Assembly (NCBI GenBank): GCA_963700865.1
Contig: CAVOZC010000022.1
Span: forward strand, 310,001 to 374,000
Length of the DNA stretch: 64,000 bases
Direction of reading: 5' to 3'
Origin: CAVOGJ01 sp963700865
GTDB taxonomy: Bacteria > Planctomycetota > Planctomycetia > Pirellulales > Pirellulaceae
Positions 17,674-26,592 of the stretch are shown here, one piece after another. The position numbers and the translations under genes were made by a program. How positions within the stretch are numbered: position 1 is the first letter of the stretch; each line of letters opens with the position of its first letter. Under the pieces are notes generated by a model, which was given only the letters and a program-made list of their open reading frames with translations, was not told the DNA's origin and searched no databases.

Positions 17674-18581
17674 GCAGCTCCGTACTTACTGTCGCCGATC
17701 GCCTCCCGGTCACGCACACGATCTCCCTGTACCGTGATATTTGCGAGTTAATCAAGCTGCGCTTGTCCTTCCTGGTGCTGATTACGGTCGCCGTGGGTGG
17801 CATTGTGGCGACCTGGGGCCAACCGGACCCGATTACGCTCTTCCACGCCGTGATTGCCACCGGACTGATCGCGGCGAGCGCCAGCATCTGGAATCAATGG
17901 CTGGAACGCCACACCGATGCGCTGATGCCGCGTACGGCTGATCGCCCGATTGCGGCCGGTCGGATTGGCGGCACCGCGGCGCTCGCTTTGGGAGTCGCCA
18001 CGCTGCTGATCGGGGTCGGGGACCTGCTCCTTGCGGTGAATCGAGCGACGGCGGCTCTCGGACTGACGACCTGGATCCTCTACGTAATCGTGTACACTCC
18101 CATGAAGCGTGTCAGTCCCTGGAATACGCTGATCGGAGCCATTCCGGGTGCCTTGCCCGTGCTGATCGGCTGGGTGGCCAGCGGTCAGCCGCTCGATTTG
18201 CGTGCGGCCGCCATGTTTTTGATCGTCTTTTTCTGGCAGTTTCCGCACTTCATGGCCATCGCCTGGAAATACCGTGCGCAATACGCGAACGTCGGCATGA
18301 AGATGGTCACGGTGACGGATCAATCGGGTCGGCGAGCCGGAATTCAGGCGGTGGTCGGGTCCCTGGCGCTGCTCCCGGTGAGCCTGATTCCGGCGCTGGT
18401 TGTCCCGCCGAGCATGATTTACGCCGTGACGGTGTTTGCCCTGGGGACGTTGATGCTCGTCTACTCCTGGCGATTCTGGCAAGACCGAAGTGACCAAACG
18501 GCGCGGGCACTATTCCGCACATCGCTGATTTACTTACCCTGCGTCATGTTGGCACTGGCCTGCCTGCCGCTCATCGCTTAA
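17670..18581 (+). CDS. ctaB: Haem O synthase, protohaem farnesyltransferase
   Basis: This UbiA-family membrane prenyltransferase adds a farnesyl group to haem B to make haem O, the substrate of CtaA. The active-site motif NQWLERHTD matches the family pattern with Asn and Asp for Mg-diphosphate binding. The second conserved region reads YTPMKRVSPWNTLIGA and is followed by FFWQFPHFMAIAWKYR. There are about eight membrane spans in 303 residues, the normal length. The ATG at 17670 overlaps the ctaA stop in ATGA. A gap of about 95 bases without features follows before coxC. Confidence 0.95.
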   Translation: MSSSVLTVADRLPVTHTISLYRDICELIKLRLSFLVLITVAVGGIVATWGQPDPITLFHAVIATGLIAASASIWNQWLERHTDALMPRTADRPIAAGRIGGTAALALGVATLLIGVGDLLLAVNRATAALGLTTWILYVIVYTPMKRVSPWNTLIGAIPGALPVLIGWVASGQPLDLRAAAMFLIVFFWQFPHFMAIAWKYRAQYANVGMKMVTVTDQSGRRAGIQAVVGSLALLPVSLIPALVVPPSMIYAVTVFALGTLMLVYSWRFWQDRSDQTARALFRTSLIYLPCVMLALACLPLIA

Positions 18582-18676
18582 CGCATGAAAGTTTTCCGCC
18601 ATTCGTTTTTGTGACCATGATGCACGTCTTCCACGCATGATCACGCTCAACACGTCGCAGCTGAAAGTGAATTGAT

Positions 18677-19831
18677 ATGTCGGCAGAACACGCTCACGTT
18701 CATCTCGAGTATCAGCCGGCCCTTCCGTTACCGAACGGAAAGGTTTGCCTGTGGCTGTTCCTGTCCACCGAAATCATGTTTTTTGCCGGTCTGATCGGCA
18801 CCTACATCGTGCTGCGTTTTGGCGCCCCGCAGTGGCCGCTTCCGCACGATGTTCACATCGCGGAAATTCTCGGCGCACTCAACACGTTCTTCCTGATTTG
18901 TTCCAGCGTCTCAATCGTGCTCTGCCTGGAAGCCTGCCGGGCGGGCAAATCGGGCCAGGCCAAATCGTGGCTGGTCGTCACGTTCGCGCTCGGATGCGTC
19001 TTTCTCGGCGTGAAGGCCGTGGAATACAACGCAAAGTTCGCTCACGGAATTTATCCGCGCAAGCCCAGAAGCCTGATCTACGAATCGCCCAATCTGTACT
19101 ACGCCTCGGCAGTCCGGCAGAAACTGCAGACAACGCGGACGGAGATCGCCGACCGCGCCGATGAAAATGGCACCCTCGCGCCCCTCGATCAGGAACGCGT
19201 CGAGACCTGTGACTTGCTGCTAAACGGCATGGCCAAATGGGCCGAGACGCGAGGCGCGCAAGCCGACACGACCGCCGAACGGCAAGAAGCCCTGATCACC
19301 CTCGCCGACAGCGTCTATCCCATCCACGGCTCGCGAGAACGCCTCGAAGCGCAGTTGGAACGCGAATTGGTCACCGTCCCGGCGGAACTGGAAGCGCTGC
19401 GGATCGAGCAGCAGGTGCTGTTGGAAGAAAAAGACGCACTGCCGCCAGATAGCGAGCGGATGGCGGAAGTCAATCAACGCCTGGACCTGCTGCCCAATGA
19501 AATCAAGCTCCACGAGAGTCGACTGGCGGCGATCCCGTTGTTGCAGGCCAGTGAGCACGGCTTGAACGAATTCTTTGCCGAAGAGAGTGGCTTTCGCCCC
19601 TGGCTGATCCTGCCGATGATGATTCCCGGTGGCAATATGTGGGCCAGTACGTATTTCCTGATGACCGGCTTCCACGCGATTCACGTCCTCGTCGGTCTGA
19701 TTGTGTTCGCGTTGCTCCTGCCGGCGGCGTTGACGCCCGCCAAGGCGAATTTCATCGAAAATATCGGGCTCTACTGGCACTTTGTCGATCTCGTGTGGAT
19801 CTTCCTGTTCCCCCTGCTGTACCTGTTCTAA
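18677..19831 (+). CDS. coxC: Cytochrome c oxidase subunit III with large internal insertion
   Basis: The N-terminal part (WLFLSTEIMFFAGLIGTYIV and the next two spans) and the C-terminal part (MWASTYFLMTGFHAIHVLVG onwards, three spans) are typical of subunit III, a non-catalytic oxidase subunit. Between them, residues about 122-305 form a hydrophilic insertion rich in Glu, Gln, Leu and Arg, which looks coiled-coil. Ordinary subunit III has about 200-260 residues; this one has 384. No frame change is needed to read it, so the insertion is real in this sequence. It would sit in a loop outside the membrane, perhaps contacting another complex. coxD follows. Confidence 0.93.
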   Translation: MSAEHAHVHLEYQPALPLPNGKVCLWLFLSTEIMFFAGLIGTYIVLRFGAPQWPLPHDVHIAEILGALNTFFLICSSVSIVLCLEACRAGKSGQAKSWLVVTFALGCVFLGVKAVEYNAKFAHGIYPRKPRSLIYESPNLYYASAVRQKLQTTRTEIADRADENGTLAPLDQERVETCDLLLNGMAKWAETRGAQADTTAERQEALITLADSVYPIHGSRERLEAQLERELVTVPAELEALRIEQQVLLEEKDALPPDSERMAEVNQRLDLLPNEIKLHESRLAAIPLLQASEHGLNEFFAEESGFRPWLILPMMIPGGNMWASTYFLMTGFHAIHVLVGLIVFALLLPAALTPAKANFIENIGLYWHFVDLVWIFLFPLLYLF

Positions 19832-19905
19832 TACGCGTTCCGACACCCCGATCGATCAACACGCTTCAACCGCTCTCCATCATTCCCTTTCCTCTGGTGA
19901 TTCCC

Positions 19906-20349
19906 ATGGCCCATCACACCGATACCGACCACGCCGCACATCACGAGCATGGAGGCACGGGCAAGTATTGGGCGGTCTTCATCGCGCTCTGCATCCTGAC
20001 ATCGGCCTCGTTCTTCACCTGCTCGTCCTACTGGCCGTTTCACGATACGCCGTCCATTGGCTGGGCGTTCATGATGGCCGTTTCCTGCACCAAGGCGATG
20101 TTGGTTATTCTGTTTTTCATGCACCTGCTGTGGGAAGCCAACTGGAAGTACGTACTGACCATTCCTGCGGGCATGATGTCCTTTTTCCTGGTGCTCATGC
20201 TTGTCCCCGATGTTGGGCTGCGGGTTCGCAACTACTCCGAAGAACGAAAGGTGTTCGCGGCGGAGGTTGAACCGTACGATGCGGCCTATGTGTCCGCAGG
20301 AGAGACGCACGAGGGTGCCCCGCAGGGAGGTGGGCACGCGGAGCACTAA
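19906..20349 (+). CDS. Cytochrome c oxidase subunit IV, prokaryotic type
   Basis: This small oxidase subunit has three predicted spans (YWAVFIALCILTSASFF, a second around WAFMMAVSCTKAMLVILFFM and a third around PAGMMSFFLVLML). That pattern is typical of the COX4_pro family that follows coxC. The N-terminus is rich in histidine (MAHHTDTDHAAHHEHGG) and the C-terminus also ends in histidines. Such tails may bind metal, but this is inference. The ATG at 19906 is chosen as the first methionine before the first span; the upstream in-frame text overlaps coxC. Length is 147 residues. Confidence 0.88.
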   Translation: MAHHTDTDHAAHHEHGGTGKYWAVFIALCILTSASFFTCSSYWPFHDTPSIGWAFMMAVSCTKAMLVILFFMHLLWEANWKYVLTIPAGMMSFFLVLMLVPDVGLRVRNYSEERKVFAAEVEPYDAAYVSAGETHEGAPQGGGHAEH

Positions 20350-20387
20350 CCACCGCGACGGCTGCCTCCTACAATGAAGCAGTCCCC

Positions 20388-21380
20388 ATGTCCGCCACCG
20401 ACGCCATCACGATCGACTCTCTCCGGTACCGTTACGGTGACCGGATCGCCGTCGACGATGTCAGCTTTTCCGTCAGGTCGGCCGAGATCTTCGCCCTCCT
20501 CGGCCCCAACGGTTGCGGGAAGACCACCATGTTTCGTGTGCTGTCGACCCTGGTGCCTGCCCAATCCGGGCAGATCACCGTACTGGGCTGGACGCTCCCC
20601 GCACAGGTCGCCGCCATCCGCAGCGCGATCGGCGTTGTTTTTCAGGCCCCCAGCGTCGATCGCAAGCTGACGGTCTGGGAGAACATCACGCAACAGGCGG
20701 CCCTTTACGGGCTCTCCGCCCAAGTTACCCGGGAACGGGGCGGCAAATTGCTGGAACAAATGGCACTGACCCAGCGGCGGGATGAACGGGTGGAAACCTT
20801 GTCGGGCGGGCTGCGGCGGCGAGTCGAATTGGCCAAGGCCATGATCCACCATCCACGTGTGCTGCTGATGGACGAGCCCAGTACGGGCTTGGACCCCGGA
20901 GCCCGCAAGGATTTGTGGACGCACTTACAGCATTTGCGGGACACGGCACAGGTGACGGTGCTGCTCACGACCCATTTACTGGAGGAAGCCGAAAAGGCGG
21001 ACCGGATCGCGATCATGAACGAGGGACGTATCGTGGCTCTCGATCGCCCGGAGGCGTTGCGGGCCGAAATGCACGGAGATGTCATCACGATCGAAACGCT
21101 CGACGCGGCAACGCTGGCGGATCGACTAGCCGCCATCTTGCAGCTGGAATGCGACGTTGTGGACGGGCGGCTGCGTCTGGAAGCCAGCGATGGCCAGGCT
21201 TGTATCCGTCGCATTCTCGACGCCTTTCCCCAGGAGGTGCGGGCCATCCGGCTCTCACAACCCACGCTGGAAGACATTTTCATTCGCAAAACGGGCCACC
21301 AATTCTGGCAGGAGGCGCCGCGGCCCGAAAACGGACGCCCTCACGCTGCCTTGGTAGCCGGCGGAAAGGGGTCCGCATGA
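20388..21380 (+). CDS. ABC-2 exporter ATP-binding protein
   Basis: This is the cytoplasmic ATPase of an export-type ABC transporter. Walker A is GPNGCGKTT, the signature motif is LSGGLRRR and Walker B is VLLMDEPSTGLD. The switch histidine lies in TTHLLEEAE. About 100 extra C-terminal residues resemble the tail of NosF/DrrA-like ATPases. Its stop overlaps the start of the permease gene at 21377 in ATGA. The position between oxidase subunit IV and the Sco copper chaperone suggests a role in oxidase maturation, for example moving a copper or haem-related substrate. The substrate itself cannot be read from the sequence. Confidence 0.93.
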   Translation: MSATDAITIDSLRYRYGDRIAVDDVSFSVRSAEIFALLGPNGCGKTTMFRVLSTLVPAQSGQITVLGWTLPAQVAAIRSAIGVVFQAPSVDRKLTVWENITQQAALYGLSAQVTRERGGKLLEQMALTQRRDERVETLSGGLRRRVELAKAMIHHPRVLLMDEPSTGLDPGARKDLWTHLQHLRDTAQVTVLLTTHLLEEAEKADRIAIMNEGRIVALDRPEALRAEMHGDVITIETLDAATLADRLAAILQLECDVVDGRLRLEASDGQACIRRILDAFPQEVRAIRLSQPTLEDIFIRKTGHQFWQEAPRPENGRPHAALVAGGKGSA

Positions 21381-22231
21381 GTGTCGCACACCCCGCAGCC
21401 ACGGGAAACGCGCTCGGCTGGCAAGCGGCCTGGTCGCTTGCCAAACGCGAATGTCTGCGTTTTTTTCGGCAGCGGAACCGCGTGATCGGAGCCGTCGGTC
21501 AGCCCATCCTGTTCTGGTTACTGTTTGCGGCCGGCATGAATCGCATGTTCCGCATCCAGAATCAGAGCTTTGGCGAATACTACTTTCCCGGCACGGTGAT
21601 TCTCGTGCTGCTCTTCACCGCCATCTTCGCCACGATTTCGGTGATTGAAGATCGCCGCGAAGGCTTCCTGCAGTCGGTCCTCGTGGCACCGGCGCCACGC
21701 TGGTCGATGGTGTTGGGAAAGATTTTGGGCGGCGCGGGCATCGCCGCCGTCCAAGCGTTACTGATGCTGCTGCTGGCCACCTTGCTGGGGATTCGCTTTT
21801 CGGTCGTCGGTCTGTCCCTGACGCTCGTCTGGCTCTTCTGCTCGGCCGTGGGCATGACCGGTCTCGGTTTTCTGCTCGCTTGGCGGATGGAGTCGACGCA
21901 AGGCTTCCACGCGATCATGAATCTGCTGCTAATGCCGTTGTGGCTATTATCCGGAGCATTCTTTCCGGTCCCTGATCTGCATCGCGGTGCGACGTGGGTG
22001 GAGTGCGGGATGCACTGGATCATGCGACTGAATCCCGTGTCCTACATGGTCAGCGGCCTGCGTCAATTGCTTTACTGGAATGATGCGGCAGCAATCACGT
22101 CTTTACGAGAAGCCCAGGTGTGGATACCTCCCCTGTGGATGTGTTGGATCGTCGTCGTGGGGTTTGCGGCCGCCACCTTTATCGCGTCGGTCAAGATTGC
22201 CCAACGTCACACGACAGGAGACCTGTTATGA
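21377..22231 (+). CDS. ABC-2 type permease
   Basis: This is the membrane half of the exporter encoded at 20388. Six hydrophobic spans are visible in 284 residues, including GQPILFWLLFAAGMNRMF, a VILVLLFTAIFATISVIEDR stretch and MNLLLMPLWLLSGAFFPV. The sequence IEDRREGFLQSVLVAPAPR is typical of ABC-2 permeases. It overlaps the ATPase gene by four bases and the Sco gene by four bases, so all three are probably translated together. In family terms it resembles the permease of antibiotic or NosY-like exporters. Confidence 0.92.
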   Translation: MSVAHPAATGNALGWQAAWSLAKRECLRFFRQRNRVIGAVGQPILFWLLFAAGMNRMFRIQNQSFGEYYFPGTVILVLLFTAIFATISVIEDRREGFLQSVLVAPAPRWSMVLGKILGGAGIAAVQALLMLLLATLLGIRFSVVGLSLTLVWLFCSAVGMTGLGFLLAWRMESTQGFHAIMNLLLMPLWLLSGAFFPVPDLHRGATWVECGMHWIMRLNPVSYMVSGLRQLLYWNDAAAITSLREAQVWIPPLWMCWIVVVGFAAATFIASVKIAQRHTTGDLL

Positions 22232-22914
22232 GCCGACCCTTGATGTTCTTCGTTGCCTTGCTGTTCGTGTTCGCGGGGCTGATGACCATTTTTTACGCGC
22301 GACGCGTCACCCGTCCGGCGACGGTCGCGGAGGATGCCAGCCACGAGCCGCAGGCGACGCCGGTCGCGGTGGAAAACGCCATCCAGGATTTCGTTCTCAC
22401 GGATCAGGCGGGCCGCGCCTTTGATTCGACCACGCTGAAGGGGAAGGTGTGGGTCGGCAGCATCTTTTTCGCTACCTGTCCCAGCACGTGTCGCATGCAG
22501 AACATGCGCGTGGCGGAACTGCAGCAGCGGTTCGGCGCACAAGGTGTCGAGTTTGTCAGTATCACCTGCGATCCGGCAAACGATACGCCGGCGGCATTGA
22601 GCGATTACTCCAAGAAATTCGGCGCCCAGCAGGATCGCTGGCACTTCCTCACCGGCGACCTGGGTTTGATCAAGCGGATTGGCGGGGAGAAATTCGGCAT
22701 CACCGTCGATGACAAAGTCCACTCCGATCGGCTCATCCTGTTTGATCGCGAAGGGCAACTGGTCGGGGCCTATCGGTCTTTGGAACCGGAGCAATTCAGC
22801 GAACTGGTCAAGGAACTCAAACGGCTCGTGGGAGAGCCTGCAGCCGACGCCGAATCGGCCGGCGAATCCACGCCCGCCCGTGAGGCGGAAACGGCGACGC
22901 AGGAGCCGGCCTGA
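22228..22914 (+). CDS. Sco1/SenC copper chaperone
   Basis: Sco proteins deliver copper to the CuA site of subunit II. The thioredoxin-like domain holds the metal site CPSTC and the conserved histidine in DDKVHSDRLILFD. An N-terminal membrane anchor (MFFVALLFVFAGLMTIFYA) places the domain in the periplasm. The start at 22228 follows AGGAG by eight bases. The tail (about 25 residues, Glu/Ala/Thr-rich) is probably disordered. It sits inside the oxidase locus as expected and overlaps both neighbours. Confidence 0.94.
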   Translation: MSRPLMFFVALLFVFAGLMTIFYARRVTRPATVAEDASHEPQATPVAVENAIQDFVLTDQAGRAFDSTTLKGKVWVGSIFFATCPSTCRMQNMRVAELQQRFGAQGVEFVSITCDPANDTPAALSDYSKKFGAQQDRWHFLTGDLGLIKRIGGEKFGITVDDKVHSDRLILFDREGQLVGAYRSLEPEQFSELVKELKRLVGEPAADAESAGESTPAREAETATQEPA

Positions 22915-23416
22915 TGAACGTGGAGCAACTGCCCCACCTGAACGCCACCCTCAACGGCCTGGCGACGGTGTTGTTGCTGATCGGGTATGCGCTGATTCGC
23001 GCGCGCGCGAGCGGGCGCACAAAACGGTGATGCTCAGCTGCTTCGCGGTTTCCGTGGCCTTTCTCGTCAGCTATCTCGTCTATCACGCCCAGGTTGGCAG
23101 CAGGCACTTTTCGGACGAGGCGCCGTCGCCCGCGCGGATTTTTTACTTTGCGGTGCTGATTTCCCACGTCATTTTGGCCGCCCTGGTCCCGTTCCTGGCG
23201 GTGGCCACCATTTATCTGGGCCTGACCGACCGCCGAGCCGCCCACCGCCGACTGGCCCGCTGGACGTTTCCGATCTGGCTGTATGTGTCCGTGACCGGCG
23301 TCATCGTGTATCTGATGATGTATCAGCTGTACCCGACGCCCATTTCGGCGGGTATACTGGGAGTCCACGAAACGATTGGAATTTCGAGCGGTCTCACGCC
23401 GATAGGGGTCCTATGA
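22914..23416 (+). CDS. DUF420 membrane protein of the oxidase locus, frameshifted
   Basis: The gene opens at an ATG overlapping the sco stop (TGATG). The first part reads MNVEQLPHLNATLNGLATV and LLLIGYALIRAR, but the frame stops at about 23030. The rest, starting ERAHKTVMLSCFAVSVAF and holding three more spans and a YLVYH motif, continues in another frame to 23416. The break lies in the GC repeat at 22997-23009, where two extra bases (or one missing) restore one protein of about 167 residues. DUF420 proteins are four-span proteins found beside haem-copper oxidase genes; their exact role is not established. The stop overlaps the next ATG at 23413. Confidence 0.82.
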
Positions 23417-23736
23417 GCACGCACCCGCACAAGTCCGCAGGTCAACATCGTTCCCGCCATGCGGGACGCGGGTGGCAGACCGCTTGCCTGGCGGCGGTGG
23501 GATTGCTGTTGCTGGCGGGTGACGCGTTTGGCTGCCCCACGTGCAAGGACGCCATTGCCGACGGGGGCAATGGATATAACCTGGTGCAGGGTTATGGCTG
23601 GAGCATCGTCTTCATGATGTCGATGCCGTTTGTGATCTTTTTCAGCCTGGGCGGCTATTTCTATTATGAGGTCCGCAAGGCACAGCGGCAGCGCGAGGCG
23701 GTGGAAGAGCAACCATCGGTCGCGGTGCAGCCTTAG
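23413..23736 (+). CDS. Small CPTC membrane protein of the oxidase locus, function unknown
   Basis: I do not recognise a characterised family. The 107 residues show an N-terminal hydrophobic stretch ending near AFG, then GCPTCKDAIADGG just after the likely signal cleavage site, then a membrane span SIVFMMSMPFVIFFSLGGYF and a charged tail. The exported CPTC pair could bind a metal or form a disulfide. Its overlap (ATGA) with the DUF420 gene and its place at the end of the oxidase locus suggest an assembly role. That is inference from context. It is the last gene before the convergent mrp locus. Confidence 0.75.
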   Translation: MSTHPHKSAGQHRSRHAGRGWQTACLAAVGLLLLAGDAFGCPTCKDAIADGGNGYNLVQGYGWSIVFMMSMPFVIFFSLGGYFYYEVRKAQRQREAVEEQPSVAVQP

Positions 23737-23927
23737 GGCGCGAATCCAAGACACTCGGCGACAAGCCGGTACGCCTCGCCGTGACGCGGCGGCCGAGAGT
23801 CGGCATACCATGCGTTTCCGACGAGCCTTGTGACTCCCGCGGTGGCTTCGACACAAGAGCCGATCGACGTCCGCCTGCGTGGCAAAGAAACACTCGCGTC
23901 GATGGCCTCGGCAAGGAATCGTGCTGT

Positions 23928-24266
23928 TTAGTCATTCGCCCGTGAAGTCTGGCTGGCCAACTCATCACGAATGGTCCCCGACCAGAGCGGAATGCCTTGC
24001 CGATAGGCCGCACGGGCGATCATGTGCGCGGCGACCGGAGTTGTCAGGAACAAAAAGGCAATCGTCGCCAGCACGCGTGTCGTGACCCGCGCATCCTCAA
24101 AGTGGAGTGCGGCGACCACCAACAAGCAACCGACGCCAAGTGTCGCGGCCTTCGTCGTGGCGGAAGCGCGGCAGTACAGGTCAGGCATGCGGAGAATACC
24201 CGCCGCCGCCAACATCAGGCACAGGGTTCCAATCGCCGACAGACAAAACAGCAAGGCAGTTAACAT
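23928..24266 (-). CDS. mrpG: Na+/H+ antiporter subunit G
   Basis: This small three-span subunit belongs to the multisubunit Mrp antiporter, which exchanges sodium for protons across the inner membrane. The sequence MPDLYCRASATTKAATLGVG is the family signature, and TTPVAAHMIARAAYRQG is typical of the last span. Length is 112 residues. It is the last gene of the seven-gene mrp operon and is packed directly against mrpF. Confidence 0.93.
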   Translation of the reverse strand: MLTALLFCLSAIGTLCLMLAAAGILRMPDLYCRASATTKAATLGVGCLLVVAALHFEDARVTTRVLATIAFLFLTTPVAAHMIARAAYRQGIPLWSGTIRDELASQTSRAND

Positions 24267-24535
24267 TAAGCGTTACTCCGTTCCAGATAGTGCGCGAAGG
24301 CGACGGTTCCCAAGAACGAAACCAGCGCCAATAACAGCCCGACATCCAGGAAAGCCATCTCGCCCGTGACGACTGAGTAGGCCGCCAGCATGGCAATGCC
24401 GATGGCCGCCAGGAGATCGAACGCGATGACACGATCCGCCAACGATGGCCCCCGCGCCAGGCGGACGAAAGTCAACATCGCCGCCAGCGTCAACATCGGC
24501 AGCACAACGAACTCCAGGAGCCAACCCATATTCAT
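24266..24535 (-). CDS. mrpF: Na+/H+ antiporter subunit F
   Basis: This 89-residue, three-span subunit of the Mrp complex shows the family motif RLARGPSLADRVIAFDLLA. The conserved Asp in ADRV and the later Asp of FLDVGLLLALVSFLGTVAFA are in place. Its start overlaps the mrpE stop (ATGA on the minus strand) and its end abuts mrpG. Confidence 0.93.
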   Translation of the reverse strand: MNMGWLLEFVVLPMLTLAAMLTFVRLARGPSLADRVIAFDLLAAIGIAMLAAYSVVTGEMAFLDVGLLLALVSFLGTVAFAHYLERSNA

Positions 24536-24999
24536 GCAAACACCTCACGAACTCGCTGCCCCAATCCGTTCTCGATCTGACGTCGAGTCGCCTCGACATC
24601 CGCGGCATTCATGACATGCGCGAAGAGAGTACTACCATCTGCCGAGACATCGAGACTGAGAGAGCCGGGCGTGAGGGTAATCACATTCGCGAGGAGGGTG
24701 ATCTCTGCCGCCGAACGGCCCTGAACGGGAATCGCCAGGATTGCTGGTTTTATCCGATGTTTCGGTGTGATGATGTAGACGGCCACCCGCGCCGTGGCGA
24801 CCACCAGCTCCCAGACAAAAAGAGCAGCGAATCGCACTAGATTCGCGCCACGCACGAAGTAGCGGGCGCGATCGGTACCGCGGGTGGCAATCCAGAGAAT
24901 GCCGTAACCAATGGCAAAGCCAGCCAACAAGTTCGTCACGTTCATCAACCCGGTGACGGCGCCCCACGCCAGAGCGAGCAGAATATTCAGCATTAGCAT
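24532..24999 (-). CDS. mrpE: Na+/H+ antiporter subunit E
   Basis: MrpE is a small membrane subunit needed for assembly of the antiporter. The hydrophobic N-terminus (LNILLALAWGAVTGLMN) is followed by VVATARVAVYIITPKHRIKP and by ITLTPGSLSLDVSADGS, all typical of the family. The ATG at 24999 is chosen because GGGGA lies eight bases upstream, inside the end of mrpD; an alternative ATG at 25014 would add five residues and overlap mrpD. Length is 155 residues. Confidence 0.92.
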   Translation of the reverse strand: MLMLNILLALAWGAVTGLMNVTNLLAGFAIGYGILWIATRGTDRARYFVRGANLVRFAALFVWELVVATARVAVYIITPKHRIKPAILAIPVQGRSAAEITLLANVITLTPGSLSLDVSADGSTLFAHVMNAADVEATRRQIENGLGQRVREVFA

Positions 25000-25003
25000 T
25001 GGA

Positions 25004-26545
25004 TCATTCCCCATTGAGAGCGGCAGTGCGGATATCGACCACGACTGGATCTTCACCCAGAACGGCTTGGATATACGATGACGGATCGAGTAATTGCTCG
25101 GCCGCGGAAGTGGATAGCAGGAACAGCGGCTCGGCCGAGATGCCGATTGTCAACGTCAAGCCACAGAGCAGCACCGAGGGCACCACCATCAGCCATAACC
25201 CTTTTGCTGGCCGCACGACATTCGGGCACGCTTCGCTTTCCAGAACGGGTTTCCAGAACGCACGATCCCAGATCTTCGTCATTGAAAATAGCGTCAGCAG
25301 ACTAACGACCAAGGCCGTGGCGATCAGTACAAAGTGTTCCGCGGACAACCCGGCTCGCACGAGAATCAGCTTGGCCCAAAATCCCGATAGTGGCGGCAGG
25401 CCGGCCAGCGAGAGGGCAGGGACCAGGAAGAGGATGGCCAGCCACAGTTTCTCGCGGTAGAGGCCGCCCAGACGATTCAATTCGTAACTGCCCCGCTGTC
25501 GATGGATGATGCCGGCCACCAGAAACAGGTTCGTTTTCACGATGATGTGATGCACCAGATAGAAGATGGTTCCGGCCAGCGCGAGCGGCGTGAAAATGGC
25601 CAGTCCCATGATCATATAGCCAATCTGGCTAATGATGTGGAACGAGAGAATTCGCCGCAGGTCACCCTGCGCGGCCGCGCCCAGGACGCCGGTCACCATC
25701 GTGGTGCCCGCGATGAACAAGAGGATCGGCTGGGCATAGGATAATTCGTAGGCGAACATGAGACTGAACACGCGGACCATGGCGTAAACACCTACCTTCG
25801 TCAAGAGTCCAGCCATGACGGCGGTGACGGCGATCGGCGGAGTATGGTAGGAGGCCGGCAACCAAAAGAAGAGGGGAAACACGGCTGCCTTAATGCCAAA
25901 GGCCACGAGCAGGATCGCGGCAGCCACTGTGGGCACGCCGCTCACATCCACGTGGCCTAGCTGCCTCGCCAAGTCGGCCATATTCAGGGTGCCGACCGTG
26001 CTGTACAAAACGCCGGCCGCCGCGAGGAACAAGGCCGAGGACATCAGATTGAGGGTGACGTATTTCATCGCGCCTTCCAATTGGGCCCTCTCCCCACCTA
26101 AGGCGACCAGGACGAAGGATGCGATCAGCATCACTTCGAACCAGACATACATATTGAAAATGTCACCCGTCAAAAACGCGCCACAGACTCCCAGCAGCAA
26201 GACGTGCATGAGAGGGTGAAAGCCAAACCGCTGACGCCGCGAGTCCACGCTGCTGAGTGCATAGATCAGGACGCAGAAGCCGACGATTCCCGCGACCGCC
26301 ACCATGATGGCGCTGAATCGATCCGCGACAATCGTAATTCCGAAAGGAGCGTCCCAGTTGCCGATCTGTACGACTTGGATACCGTGCATGATCACAGCCC
26401 GCAGCAAGGTCACGCCCGCGACCAACAGCGCACCGCTACCCACGACGCTCATCACACGCTGTACTCGCCGCCGTTTCCACAACAGCAAGCACACGGACGC
26501 CGTCAACAGGGGGATCAGGATCGGTAAAACAATCAGCAGTTTCAT
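25004..26545 (-). CDS. mrpD: Na+/H+ antiporter subunit D
   Basis: This is one of the two large proton-translocating subunits, homologous to complex I NuoM/NuoN. It has about fourteen spans in 513 residues. The family text YVWFEVMLIASFVLVALGG, with the conserved Glu, and the Lys-bearing AAVFPLFFWLPASYHTPP and FYLVHHIIVKTNLFLVAGII are clear. It sits between mrpC and mrpE and reads without interruption. Confidence 0.95.
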   Translation of the reverse strand: MKLLIVLPILIPLLTASVCLLLWKRRRVQRVMSVVGSGALLVAGVTLLRAVIMHGIQVVQIGNWDAPFGITIVADRFSAIMVAVAGIVGFCVLIYALSSVDSRRQRFGFHPLMHVLLLGVCGAFLTGDIFNMYVWFEVMLIASFVLVALGGERAQLEGAMKYVTLNLMSSALFLAAAGVLYSTVGTLNMADLARQLGHVDVSGVPTVAAAILLVAFGIKAAVFPLFFWLPASYHTPPIAVTAVMAGLLTKVGVYAMVRVFSLMFAYELSYAQPILLFIAGTTMVTGVLGAAAQGDLRRILSFHIISQIGYMIMGLAIFTPLALAGTIFYLVHHIIVKTNLFLVAGIIHRQRGSYELNRLGGLYREKLWLAILFLVPALSLAGLPPLSGFWAKLILVRAGLSAEHFVLIATALVVSLLTLFSMTKIWDRAFWKPVLESEACPNVVRPAKGLWLMVVPSVLLCGLTLTIGISAEPLFLLSTSAAEQLLDPSSYIQAVLGEDPVVVDIRTAALNGE

Positions 26546-26592
26546 CGTGCGATTGGCCTTCGTGGAACAGAAAATCCTCAGGTGATCATCGG

